DNA of 64,000 nt from Spirosoma fluviale (GTDB lineage Bacteria > Bacteroidota > Bacteroidia > Cytophagales > Spirosomataceae), in assembly GCF_900230225.1 (NCBI RefSeq), contig NZ_OCNH01000003.1, positions 1,116,001-1,180,000 of the forward strand, in the 5' to 3' direction. Each line of letters starts with the position of its first letter. Positions within the stretch are counted from its first letter, which is position 1. The translations under genes were made by a program, and so were the position numbers. A model generated the notes under the pieces. It had not been told where the DNA came from, made no database searches, and saw only the letters and a list, made by a program, of their open reading frames with translations. Positions 1-9,084 of the stretch are shown piece after piece.

Positions 1-1
1 C

Positions 2-3000
2 GGATCGATTGGAAAAACCATCCAGAAGACAGCTTACAGCACGCTATGGCTGATGGCCACCTGCACGATTGACGGTTGCACCAGCAAATCGTCGAAAGAC
101 CTCGATGTGGAAGTTGCAACCCCGGCCATTCCGATTATTGTCAGCAATGCACCCGCTGTTTGTGTTAGCGAAACGGTTTCATTGACAGCAACGGGTTGTG
201 TAGGTGGTACATACGTCTGGTCGGACAACAAAACGGTTGGCAGTACGCTGACCATTACCCCGACGGCCGATGTAAGCTACCGTGTGCGTTGTAAAGTAGG
301 CGATTGCCTCGGCGACTGGTCTGCTTACACAACCATCAAAGTGGGTACCCCAGCGGCACCGACCATTTCGGTCGCCGGGTCTACCAGCAACGTAACGACC
401 TGCTTCGGTACGCCGGTAACCCTAGTTGCTGAAGGCTGTGGTCCGAATAGCTACGTGACCTGGTCGAATAATCAGGTGGGCTCGTCGATCACGGTATCGC
501 TCGCTGCTTCAGCCATCTTTACGGCACAGTGCAGCAACTCGAACCAGTGTAAGAGCGTACCATCGAACACCATTGCGGTAACGGTACTGCCGAAAGTAAC
601 GCAGCCGGTTGTCGTCGACAAGACGAACGCCTGTCCGTTCAAAACGGTCGATCTGGCTACAGCGGTAACCAGTAAGGCTACCACAACGGGTGGTTTGTTC
701 GAATACTATACCAACGCATCATTGAGCAGCGATGCCAAAGTGGTTAACCCTGCGGCTGTTGGTACCGGTACGTACTACGTCGTTGAGCGAACAACTGCCG
801 GTTGTGTAAGCCTGCCAGTTGCGGTTCATGTTCAGATCAATACCTGTGAGGAGCCTAAGCCCTGCGACACGCAGAATCCGGCAACGGCAAATGCAGGTGT
901 CGATGCGAGTATCTGTGCAGCGAAGACCTATCAACTGAGTGGCGTTATGGGTGGTGCGGGTAAAACCGCCCACTGGACCACCAGTGGTAGTGGTTCGTTC
1001 AACAATTCGTACGCGCTCAACGCCATCTATACGGCCAGCGCTGAGGACATCCTGTCGGGTAAGGTAACCCTGACCCTGACAGTACGTACAGATAATGCGA
1101 ACTGCCCGGTGGCTACGGACAATATGCTGCTGACAATTGACGGCATCAAATCTGTTCCGGTGGTAACGTTAGCCGGTGCTGCCAACCTGTGCTATGGCGA
1201 CTCTGTAACCCTGAAGGCACCCGCCGGTGCCGCAGGATACAGGTGGAGCAACAACGCAACGACGCAGACGATTGTGGTGAAAACCAGCGGATCGTATAAT
1301 GTTCAGTTGTTTGACGCCAAAGGTTGTAGCTCCGTTAAATCGGACAATGTGGTCGTGAAAGTGGCTGAGCCGGTTATGCCACCCCTGGTGACTGACCTGC
1401 GCAATACCTGTCCGTCGAAAATTGTCGATCTGACAACAGCACTAGCGGCCCCGAAACCAGGGAATTCCTACGTGTATCGCATTTGCGAGTGTGTCACATC
1501 CAATATCGTGGTTCGTCCGGATTCTGTGTGCGAAGGCACGTACTGGATTGTTGAGAAAGGTCCGACCGGTTGCCTGAGCGCACCAGCCAAAGTGGTTGTT
1601 AACGTCTTCAACTGTGCTACCGATACCGTAGGGACGGACGTAAGCATTGCGAAAACGGCCAGCACCGCTTTTGTACAGAACGGTGCTCCGGTGGTGTACA
1701 CCCTCAAAGTGACCAACAATGGTACACGTACGGCGAAGAACATTCATGTTCGCGACGTATTACCAAAAGGGCTGGAGTTGTTACCTGCATCGGCAGCTAA
1801 CTATACCGTGTCGAATGGTGTGCTCAGCAAACGGATTGACAGCCTGAGAGCGGGTCAGTCTACGGATATTGTCTTCCGTGCACGCATCACGGTGAAAGGT
1901 AAGGAAGTGGTGAACAAAGCCGAGATTACCTATCTCGATAACCAGGACCCCAATCTGGCCAACAACAGCTCAAGCGTAACGGTGAAAGATACATCGTCGC
2001 ACAGGGCAAGTCTGGTGGGTCTGGCGAAAGCGGTACTCGGACAGCCACTGGCCGTTGGTGATTCACTCATCAAGGTCTCGTATAGCTTCGTTGTGACGAA
2101 CTTTGGCGACGATACCCTGCGTAACGTAGTCGTAAACGATGATCTGGCCAGCGTTTTCGCCCCAAATCAGGTGACGTCAGCTAAAGTAACCTTGCTGAAC
2201 ACGGGCTCTACGCTTATTGCTGACCCAACCTTCACGGGTCAGGGTACCAACAAAAAGATGACCAGTTCGACGAGTTATCTGCTGGCGGGTGCTTCGCAGT
2301 CGTTCAAACTCGATCTTACGGTAAAACGTACCACTGGTGATACTACCAAGGTATTCCGTAACACGGCTGATGTAACGGCACTGAACAGTGTAACCGCTGT
2401 CTCTGACCGCTCCACAAGCGGTGGCGATGCTGACCCGGACAATGACGGAAACCCGGCGAACAACTCGGTAGTATCCAGCTTTACCCTGAACGCGGGTCAG
2501 CCTAAAGGCGCAAGTCTTGGTCTGGCACTGGCGGTAATCAAGGTGCAGCAGCAGCCGGACAGTTCGTACAACGTAACCTACAAGGCAACGCTCAAAAACT
2601 TCGGTGATGTAGCGCTGAAAGGGATTGTCCTGACGGATAGTCTGATTCGTACGTTCTCCGCACCGGTTTCGTACAGTGTAGTTGGAGCTCCCGTCGTGGG
2701 CGCAGGCAGTACGCTGGTTGCTAACGCAGGCTTCAACGGAAACAGTCAGCCAACTATTCTGACAAAGGCCAGCCAACTGGGTGTGGGTGTTCAGGATACC
2801 GTACTGATTACGGTGAATGTGAAGACCAACGGTAACTACGGGCCTTTCTATTCCAGCGCAACGGTGGTTGGCCACACGCCCGATTCGAGTCAGGTTGTTA
2901 AAGACATCTCGAATAGCGGATTCAACCCGGCACCAGCTGGTTCGGCAGCGACAACGGTTCGCTTCGATCTGCCGAAAGGCCTGATTGGTGTGGCTAAGTC

Positions 3001-4264
3001 GGTAGGTACACCGGTGCTGGTTTCGACCGGCGTGTATGACATTCCGTACACCATCACGGTAAGTAACCTGGGTAGCGTTCCACTGAAGAAAGTACAGGTA
3101 GTCGATAACCTCTCGCAGACCTTCGGCCACGGTGCGCTGATTGTCAGCAACCAGGTTTCTGTTACGAGCACAGGTACAGTGGTTGTCAATCCAGCCTATA
3201 CTGGGCAGGGATTGGTTACGAAAATGCTGGTTGATTCCGTAAGTACGCTGGCCGTAGGCGCGAAGAGTCATCTAAGCTTTACCGTTCGGGTCGATGTGCG
3301 TAATGCCGACTCGCTGACGTTCTTCAACAGAGCGGATGCTTCCGCCCTTACACCCGCTAACGAGGTGGTACAGGATATGTCGACAGCCGGTACAAACGAT
3401 GACCCGGACAATGACCTTGATCCGCGCAACAACAGCCAGCCAACGCCAATTGCGCTGAATGGTTCATCGACCACATCGTATATTGGTTTAGCAATGGCCG
3501 TACGCGATACCGCTCAACAGACGGATGGCAGTGTCAATGTTACGTATCAGATTGTTGTGAGGAACTACGGTCCGGATGTGCTGAAGAACGTGAGCATTAC
3601 AGACTCGCTGTCTAATGTCTTCAATGCGAAGACGGGAGCCACCTACAAAGTTGTTAAGCCTGCCTTTACAACCTCTACCGGTAGCGCATTGAAAGTCAAC
3701 CTGAACTTCAATGGTGGTTCGGACCCCGTTCTGGTTCTGGGCGACAGCACCAGTGTGCTGGCCGTCGGGAAAACCGATACACTGCTGCTGGTCGTCAACG
3801 TTGTAAGCAACGGCACAACAACGACCTTCCTGAATACGGCATATGCCACGGCTACGGCTAAAACAGGTACGGTAAGCGATGTGTCGACGAGCGGGTTGAA
3901 TCCTGACCTCAATGGTAACGGTAACCCAACTGACTCGAACGAGCGCGAAGCAACTCCGCTGAATCTGCGGCCCGTATTCCAATCACTCTTCATACCGGAA
4001 GGCTTCTCGCCAAACGGTGACGGAATCAACGACCTGTTCGTGATTCGGGGTGTGGCCGGTCTAACGGTTAGCCTGGAAGTGTACAACCGCTGGGGCCATC
4101 TGGTCTACAAGAGTGACGATTATCACAATGATTGGGATGGTAAGCCGAACGCCGGTATTGCCCTCAACTCGGATGCGAATGGCGTGCCCGATGGAACGTA
4201 CTACTACGTAATCAATACCAGCGACGGACGCAAGTTTGTACGATACATGACGATTAACCGCTAA
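2..4264 (+). CDS. Giant repeat adhesin with T9SS type B C-terminal domain (5' end outside window)
   Basis: The reading frame is open to the left edge, so the N-terminus is missing; at least 1,420 codons are present. The first part holds Cys-rich Ig/PKD-like segments. From about residue 528 (counted from the ATG at 53) come DUF11-type beta-sandwich repeats; four of them begin near 653, 820, 976 and 1142 with a G-L-A-x-A/S-V signature and a spacing of about 160 residues, joined by Asp/Asn-rich linkers such as DPDNDGNPANN that could bind calcium. The C-terminal ~90 residues (FSPNGDGINDLF, then VYNRWG and DGTYYYVI) are the gliding-motility-associated domain used as a type B T9SS signal. By family knowledge this is exported through the outer membrane and attached to or shed from the surface. 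A PorP/SprF gene follows 5 bp downstream, the usual partner of type B substrates. Ligand unknown. Confidence 0.9.
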   Translation, partial: GSIGKTIQKTAYSTLWLMATCTIDGCTSKSSKDLDVEVATPAIPIIVSNAPAVCVSETVSLTATGCVGGTYVWSDNKTVGSTLTITPTADVSYRVRCKVGDCLGDWSAYTTIKVGTPAAPTISVAGSTSNVTTCFGTPVTLVAEGCGPNSYVTWSNNQVGSSITVSLAASAIFTAQCSNSNQCKSVPSNTIAVTVLPKVTQPVVVDKTNACPFKTVDLATAVTSKATTTGGLFEYYTNASLSSDAKVVNPAAVGTGTYYVVERTTAGCVSLPVAVHVQINTCEEPKPCDTQNPATANAGVDASICAAKTYQLSGVMGGAGKTAHWTTSGSGSFNNSYALNAIYTASAEDILSGKVTLTLTVRTDNANCPVATDNMLLTIDGIKSVPVVTLAGAANLCYGDSVTLKAPAGAAGYRWSNNATTQTIVVKTSGSYNVQLFDAKGCSSVKSDNVVVKVAEPVMPPLVTDLRNTCPSKIVDLTTALAAPKPGNSYVYRICECVTSNIVVRPDSVCEGTYWIVEKGPTGCLSAPAKVVVNVFNCATDTVGTDVSIAKTASTAFVQNGAPVVYTLKVTNNGTRTAKNIHVRDVLPKGLELLPASAANYTVSNGVLSKRIDSLRAGQSTDIVFRARITVKGKEVVNKAEITYLDNQDPNLANNSSSVTVKDTSSHRASLVGLAKAVLGQPLAVGDSLIKVSYSFVVTNFGDDTLRNVVVNDDLASVFAPNQVTSAKVTLLNTGSTLIADPTFTGQGTNKKMTSSTSYLLAGASQSFKLDLTVKRTTGDTTKVFRNTADVTALNSVTAVSDRSTSGGDADPDNDGNPANNSVVSSFTLNAGQPKGASLGLALAVIKVQQQPDSSYNVTYKATLKNFGDVALKGIVLTDSLIRTFSAPVSYSVVGAPVVGAGSTLVANAGFNGNSQPTILTKASQLGVGVQDTVLITVNVKTNGNYGPFYSSATVVGHTPDSSQVVKDISNSGFNPAPAGSAATTVRFDLPKGLIGVAKSVGTPVLVSTGVYDIPYTITVSNLGSVPLKKVQVVDNLSQTFGHGALIVSNQVSVTSTGTVVVNPAYTGQGLVTKMLVDSVSTLAVGAKSHLSFTVRVDVRNADSLTFFNRADASALTPANEVVQDMSTAGTNDDPDNDLDPRNNSQPTPIALNGSSTTSYIGLAMAVRDTAQQTDGSVNVTYQIVVRNYGPDVLKNVSITDSLSNVFNAKTGATYKVVKPAFTTSTGSALKVNLNFNGGSDPVLVLGDSTSVLAVGKTDTLLLVVNVVSNGTTTTFLNTAYATATAKTGTVSDVSTSGLNPDLNGNGNPTDSNEREATPLNLRPVFQSLFIPEGFSPNGDGINDLFVIRGVAGLTVSLEVYNRWGHLVYKSDDYHNDWDGKPNAGIALNSDANGVPDGTYYYVINTSDGRKFVRYMTINR

Positions 4265-4269
4265 TACCG

Positions 4270-5244
4270 ATGTCAAACAAGTTTTCAACCAAACAGTGGG
4301 CATTTGGGCTGCTACTGATCCTCGGGATCAGTAGCGGCCAGGTCCGGGCGCAGCAGGACAAAATGTTCTCGCAGTACATGTTTAACATGACAGCCATCAA
4401 CCCGGCCTATGCCGGTAGCCGGGATGTGCTGAGCATGTCGGCCCTCTACCGCAACCAGTGGACGGGTTTGCCGGGTGCTCCGCAAACGGCGACGTTTACG
4501 GCCGATATGCCCCTCAATAGTGAGCGCGTAGGCGTTGGCTTGCAACTCTACGGCGACAAAGTGGGTGTTATTCAGGAAACCGGTGCCTTTGCTTCCTATG
4601 CTTTCCGCATAAAAGTGGGAACCAAGAGCACACTGGCACTGGGCTTACAGGCGGGGGCGTCGAGTTATCAGGCAAATCTTACAGATGTAAGAACATCGCT
4701 CGATAACCAGATCGACCCGGCTTTTGCCACGAACATCTCGAAGATGCTGCCCAACTTCGGTACAGGCATTTACCTGAGCAACGACCGGTCGTACCTGAGT
4801 ATATCGGTACCCCGCCTGATCAAAAACAAGTTGAGCGAGTACAACGTAGGCGACTATCGGTCAGTACAGGCCCGTCACGCGTATCTGGCGGCTGGCTTTG
4901 TGGTGGGTATCAGCCCGGTTGTGAAGATGAAGCCGTCGTTCTTGGCAAAGTATGCCGAAGGTGCCCCGCTGGGCTTTGATGCCAACATCAACTTCTGGTT
5001 TGCCGATCGAATCGCGCTTGGTGCTTCCATCCGCCGGAATCAATTTTCGACCTGGACGAAGTACACTACCGACGCTGTTGTTGGCCTGCTGGAAGTGCAG
5101 CTGACGGACCAGTTCCGGTTTGGCTACGCCTATGATCGTACAATGAGCAACCTGCAAAGTGTAGCGCCAAGTTCGCACGAGATCATGATCCGGTACGAAC
5201 TCGGCTTTGGTAAAAACCGCATCCTGACACCACGTTATTTTTAA
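4270..5244 (+). CDS. PorP/SprF family T9SS membrane protein
   Basis: A 324-residue outer-membrane protein with an N-terminal signal peptide (cleavage after VRAQ) followed by the family hallmark QYMFNMTAINPAYAGSR. PorP/SprF proteins are 14-stranded-type barrels that hold or help export T9SS substrates; the SprF branch is specific for type B substrates such as SprB. Its start is only 5 bp after the stop of the upstream type B adhesin, so the two are very probably co-transcribed and work as a secretion pair. A second paralogue lies at 8087-9004. Family assignment is firm; the specific substrate pairing is inferred from adjacency. Confidence 0.92.
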   Translation: MSNKFSTKQWAFGLLLILGISSGQVRAQQDKMFSQYMFNMTAINPAYAGSRDVLSMSALYRNQWTGLPGAPQTATFTADMPLNSERVGVGLQLYGDKVGVIQETGAFASYAFRIKVGTKSTLALGLQAGASSYQANLTDVRTSLDNQIDPAFATNISKMLPNFGTGIYLSNDRSYLSISVPRLIKNKLSEYNVGDYRSVQARHAYLAAGFVVGISPVVKMKPSFLAKYAEGAPLGFDANINFWFADRIALGASIRRNQFSTWTKYTTDAVVGLLEVQLTDQFRFGYAYDRTMSNLQSVAPSSHEIMIRYELGFGKNRILTPRYF

Positions 5245-5351
5245 TCGGGAGAATAAGCAATTAAGTAAATCTCGACCGTCTGCGATTGCGGTCCGGTGAG
5301 TTTAATAAATGTACTTAGATACTTAGTCGGTTAGTGGTGTAGTCGGGCAAC

Positions 5352-5405
5352 AAAATGGTGGGACAGGGAGGATGTCGAAGGACAACTTTCCTGTCCCACC
5401 ATTTT
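5352..5405. repeat. 16-bp perfect inverted repeat, 22-nt loop
   Basis: Arms 5352-5367 and 5390-5405 (AAAATGGTGGGACAGG and its exact complement) sit in the 314-bp gap between the PorP/SprF gene and the PorE-like gene. The loop is long and there is no T-run directly after the arm, so a simple intrinsic terminator is not obvious. Nothing else coding was seen in the gap. Confidence 0.75.
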
Positions 5406-5558
5406 CTGTTTCAGCGCTTCATAATCAACCGGTTTGTCAAATTTTTGCCGCGCGAAAACACCATTTTCGGCGCAGTATTTGCTAATCAAGAAAGTAGGCT
5501 CCCGTTCACTGGACGGTGACATGCCGTTTCGTTTTTGTGGCCCCAACATTTCTACTGT

Positions 5559-7931
5559 ATGACACGTATTTTTTCTATTCTTATACTCGCCTGGGTACTC
5601 GTGGGCCCGTTGGTGGCGCAGTCACTTAGCAAAAAAGCTGACCGCCAGTTCGATCAGCTGGCCTATACCAGTGCTATTGAGTTATATGAACAGGCACTTG
5701 CCAAACCCGGAACCCTGTCGGAGGCAGAACTAAGAGATGCCAAAGCTAAATTAGGCTACAGCTATCAGCAGACGCGCGACATGCTCAATGCAGAGCGGGT
5801 GTATCGTGACCTGACCAGCACGGGCACACTTCCTCCCGATTACGCAAAGTGTTATCTGTTCTACGCCCAGACACTGGCCAGCAATGGCAAATACCGGGAG
5901 GCTCAGGAAGCCTACGATAAATACGGCAGCATACAGGCAAGTGATAAGCGAAGTGCTGCCTTCTCCGATCTCTATCGGGATGTGAGTGCCCTCACCCGGA
6001 ACGCCGGTAGCTATAAGGTTGAGTTTCTGACCATGAATACCCGTAATGCCGAATTTAGCCCGATGATCTATAAAGACGGGTTGGTATTTGTATCGTCGGG
6101 CAACGCCGGTAGCAGCACAAAGCGGGTGTTCAAATGGAACAACACGCCATTCCTTGATTTGTATTATCTGCCGGATCTGAAAACGATACAGGCGTCTAAA
6201 TCATCGAGTATTGGTGGTAGCTCCCCGGCGGCCAAACGAGTACGCACCCGACTTATCCGGCCGCTCGGTAATGATGACTATACGGCACCAACGGCCAATG
6301 ATTCCCGTACCGTTGGTTTTTTTGGAGGCAATAACATCAGTATGGGCTATGAAGATCAGCCCATCAGCGAATCGGATCGGTTTAGCCGAACACTCAATAC
6401 GAAATACCACGAAGGGCCTGCCACGTTTACCAAAGATGGGTCGATGGTGATCTTCACCCGCAATAATTTCAATGAAGGACACTACCGCGAGAGTGCCGAT
6501 GGTGTAAACAAACTAAAGCTGTATGCCGCTACCCAAACAAATGGTATCTGGAGTGATGCGGAAGAGCTGCCGTTTAACAGCGACGAATTTTCGACGGGAC
6601 ACCCGGCCTTATCCAAAGATGATAAGCTGTTGTACTTCTCGTCTGACCGGCCCGGCGGCCTGGGTGGTACCGATATTTATGTGTCAAAATGGATAAATGG
6701 AAAGTGGGGAGAACCGATTAACCTGGGTAAAGAAGTGAACTCCAAGGGCAATGAATTATTTCCTTTTGTGGATGAGAAAGGCAATATCTACTTCTCGTCC
6801 GACGGACGTGCCGGGTTGGGTGGACTGGATATTTTCTACGCACAACTAACGGCAGATGGACAGCAGGGTAAAGTTATCCGTAACCTGGGCGAGCCGATCA
6901 ATTCGCCCAAAGACGATTTTGGCATCGTAACCGATGGCGAGCGGAACAGCGGCTACTTCAGCAGCAATCGCAAAAACGGCGGGGCAGATGATGACGTGTA
7001 CCGCTTTACTCGCGAAGGGTCGCTTTACCCTTGCCGCGAGCTGACCGTCAGCGTGGTGGACGCCAAATCGAAAGAACCCCTGGCCAATACGTTCATTGCT
7101 ATGGATAGCCCCGGTAACAATAAGCAGAAGGAACTGAAAACGGATGCCGATGGTCTGGTGCGCGTATGCCTGGATGTTGACAGTGACTTTAAATTTCTGG
7201 CCACCCGCGAAGGCTATATCGACAATAAAGTTGGGTTTTCCACCCAGGATCTTTCCGACGATCACCCAACTCGTCTGGAAATATTACTCGACAAGCCGGA
7301 GCCTGCCAAACGGCCGGCGTCTACCCTGCGTGGGCGTGTAACAACCCAGGCGGGTAAATTACCTATGGCGGGCGTCAATGTCGTGCTGGCGAACAGCTGC
7401 GACAGCACCAAACAACAAACAACGACCGATGCGGATGGGAACTATACGTTTACTGTGCAGCCAGGATGTGAGTACTCGATCGAAGCCATGAAAGAGAATA
7501 TGGGTACCCTGGGAGGTCGCATTTCCAAAGAGGGCGTTGGCACAACGGAGCTAACGATGTTTAAGAAAGGAGACATCATCCAAATTGATAATATCTATTA
7601 CGATCTCAACAAAGCGACTATACGCCCCGATGCGGCCGTTGAACTCGATAAAGTGGTTGAACTACTTACCAAATACCCGGCAATGACCATCGAAATGCGG
7701 TCACACACCGATAGTCGGGCTACGGCCGTGTACAATAAAACACTGTCCGGCAATCGGGCAAAGTCGGCGGTGGCGTATCTGACATCGAAGGGAATTGCCA
7801 TGAAACGAATGCTGGCCAAAGGGTACGGCGAGAGTCAGTTGCTCAATAAATGTAAAGACGGCGTTAACTGCCCCGAAGAAGATCATCAGCAGAACCGCCG
7901 GACAGAGATCAAAATCCTGAAACTGAAGTAG
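5559..7931 (+). CDS. PorE-like OmpA-family protein (TPR, beta-propeller, CNA-like, OmpA)
   Basis: About 790 residues. I chose the ATG at 5559 because it opens directly with a signal peptide (MTRIFSILILAW, cleavage near VAQS); a TTG 24 nt upstream would put eight odd residues in front. Domain order: TPR-like helices (about 20-150), PD40/WD40-type propeller blades with the repeated FSSDRPGGLGGTDIY and FSSDGRAGLGGLDIF motifs (about 170-490), carboxypeptidase-regulatory-like folds (about 500-660), and a C-terminal OmpA domain with NIYYDLNKATIRP and the peptidoglycan-contact region near the end. This is exactly the domain order of PorE, which anchors the T9SS trans-envelope machinery to peptidoglycan. 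It sits between two PorP/SprF genes. Whether it is PorE itself or one of the usual paralogues serving a single adhesin cannot be decided here. Confidence 0.88.
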   Translation: MTRIFSILILAWVLVGPLVAQSLSKKADRQFDQLAYTSAIELYEQALAKPGTLSEAELRDAKAKLGYSYQQTRDMLNAERVYRDLTSTGTLPPDYAKCYLFYAQTLASNGKYREAQEAYDKYGSIQASDKRSAAFSDLYRDVSALTRNAGSYKVEFLTMNTRNAEFSPMIYKDGLVFVSSGNAGSSTKRVFKWNNTPFLDLYYLPDLKTIQASKSSSIGGSSPAAKRVRTRLIRPLGNDDYTAPTANDSRTVGFFGGNNISMGYEDQPISESDRFSRTLNTKYHEGPATFTKDGSMVIFTRNNFNEGHYRESADGVNKLKLYAATQTNGIWSDAEELPFNSDEFSTGHPALSKDDKLLYFSSDRPGGLGGTDIYVSKWINGKWGEPINLGKEVNSKGNELFPFVDEKGNIYFSSDGRAGLGGLDIFYAQLTADGQQGKVIRNLGEPINSPKDDFGIVTDGERNSGYFSSNRKNGGADDDVYRFTREGSLYPCRELTVSVVDAKSKEPLANTFIAMDSPGNNKQKELKTDADGLVRVCLDVDSDFKFLATREGYIDNKVGFSTQDLSDDHPTRLEILLDKPEPAKRPASTLRGRVTTQAGKLPMAGVNVVLANSCDSTKQQTTTDADGNYTFTVQPGCEYSIEAMKENMGTLGGRISKEGVGTTELTMFKKGDIIQIDNIYYDLNKATIRPDAAVELDKVVELLTKYPAMTIEMRSHTDSRATAVYNKTLSGNRAKSAVAYLTSKGIAMKRMLAKGYGESQLLNKCKDGVNCPEEDHQQNRRTEIKILKLK

Positions 7932-7993
7932 TATTTTCGGCCGGGAGGGCCAGAGAAAGGGAGCTGTTTCTGCCAGACAGAGCATCTTGCGTT

Positions 7994-8045
7994 AAAACGC
8001 CACATGTCCTGTAACTAAACGGGATGTCTGGCGTTTTAGATTTTT
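7994..8045 (+). terminator. Probable intrinsic terminator of the PorE-like gene
   Basis: An inverted repeat (AAAACGCCA at 7994-8002 with TGGCGTTTT at 8029-8037, arms extendable with mismatches) is followed by a T-rich run at 8041-8045. It lies about 60 bp after the PorE-like stop codon and before the next PorP/SprF gene. Confidence 0.6.
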
Positions 8046-8086
8046 AGCCTAACGCTGTTAATATGATGTTTACCTTTACGGTACCT

Positions 8087-9004
8087 ATGCGTTTTACTTT
8101 ATCCCATTCTTTTGTTTTTCTGCTGATTGGTAGTTCACTGCTACTGACGGGGCATCGGGCTCAGGCTCAGAAAGAAGTGCTTTATTCTCAGTATTTGCAG
8201 AATCCGCTGAGCATAAATCCAGCCTATGCAGGTAGCCGGGAGTCCTTCAATCTAACCGCTTTTCTCCGGCGAAAATGGATCAGCGTACGGTACGCACCGG
8301 TAACGCAGAGCGTCTCGGCCGATGGGGCCATTGCCAACGGGCGTGTCGGGCTGGGCTTTCAGGCCTTGAATGACCGGATGGGACTCTTTGCCACAACGGG
8401 CGTTTACGGGAGCGTTGCTTACCGCTTCAACCTACCGGCGCTGGCTAAGTTATCCATTGGTGTGCAGGGCGGAGTCAACGTAGTACCGATCTTCGATATA
8501 ACAACGGCCGCCAGTATAAACCGCGCCGTTGCCAGTGTGGGTGTTGGTGTGTACTACCAGTCCGACCGGTTTTTTGCCGGTGTTTCGGCTCCCGAACTCA
8601 GCGGCCAGCTAACCGATATAACGGGGCGGTACGTATACAAGAGTATCCGGCCGGTTATGATCCAGGCGGGAGTTCCAATTGAGGTAGACGAAGGCACCGT
8701 GCTGATCCCGTCCGTACTCATCTCCAAAATAGCAGATCGCCCGTTGGGGGTAGATATTAACCTGCGGGCCTGGTTTAACGAAGAAATTGGACTCGGTCTG
8801 TCGTATCGGCAAAACAGTCCTGGACTTATCCAGACAAACTACGTACAGGCATTTGCCGAATATCAGCTCACCAAAGCCATTCGGCTCGGTTATACGTTTT
8901 ATTCGCAAACCCCCGAGAGCCCCAATGCCATGCAGTTTGACCAGAAAAGCGTACACGAAATTATGCTTCGCTTCTCACCAAATTCCTTGAAGTTTACCTA
9001 TTAA
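8087..9004 (+). CDS. Second PorP/SprF family T9SS membrane protein
   Basis: About 305 residues from the ATG at 8087, which gives a regular signal peptide (MRFTLSHSFVFLLIG, cleavage after AQAQ); an earlier in-frame ATG at 8063 adds eight residues and is less likely. The mature start QYLQNPLSINPAYAGSR matches the family hallmark and the paralogue at 4270. The C-terminal EIMLRFS strand fits a beta-barrel end. Cluster position after the PorE-like gene suggests a role in T9SS export or attachment of type B adhesins. Which of the two paralogues serves the upstream adhesin is not visible from sequence. Confidence 0.88.
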   Translation: MRFTLSHSFVFLLIGSSLLLTGHRAQAQKEVLYSQYLQNPLSINPAYAGSRESFNLTAFLRRKWISVRYAPVTQSVSADGAIANGRVGLGFQALNDRMGLFATTGVYGSVAYRFNLPALAKLSIGVQGGVNVVPIFDITTAASINRAVASVGVGVYYQSDRFFAGVSAPELSGQLTDITGRYVYKSIRPVMIQAGVPIEVDEGTVLIPSVLISKIADRPLGVDINLRAWFNEEIGLGLSYRQNSPGLIQTNYVQAFAEYQLTKAIRLGYTFYSQTPESPNAMQFDQKSVHEIMLRFSPNSLKFTY

Positions 9005-9084
9005 TTCAGGGCTGGAAACAGTTGTGAATGTAAACTGAAAATAATTAATAACTTAGTCCCTAAGAAACGTAACTCAACGCCAGT

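Noticed and set aside
2177-3271. 364-codon open frame on the minus strand inside the adhesin gene
   Set aside because: It mirrors the repeat structure and codon bias of the real gene, has no family features and no promoter; same for other antisense frames in the adhesin.
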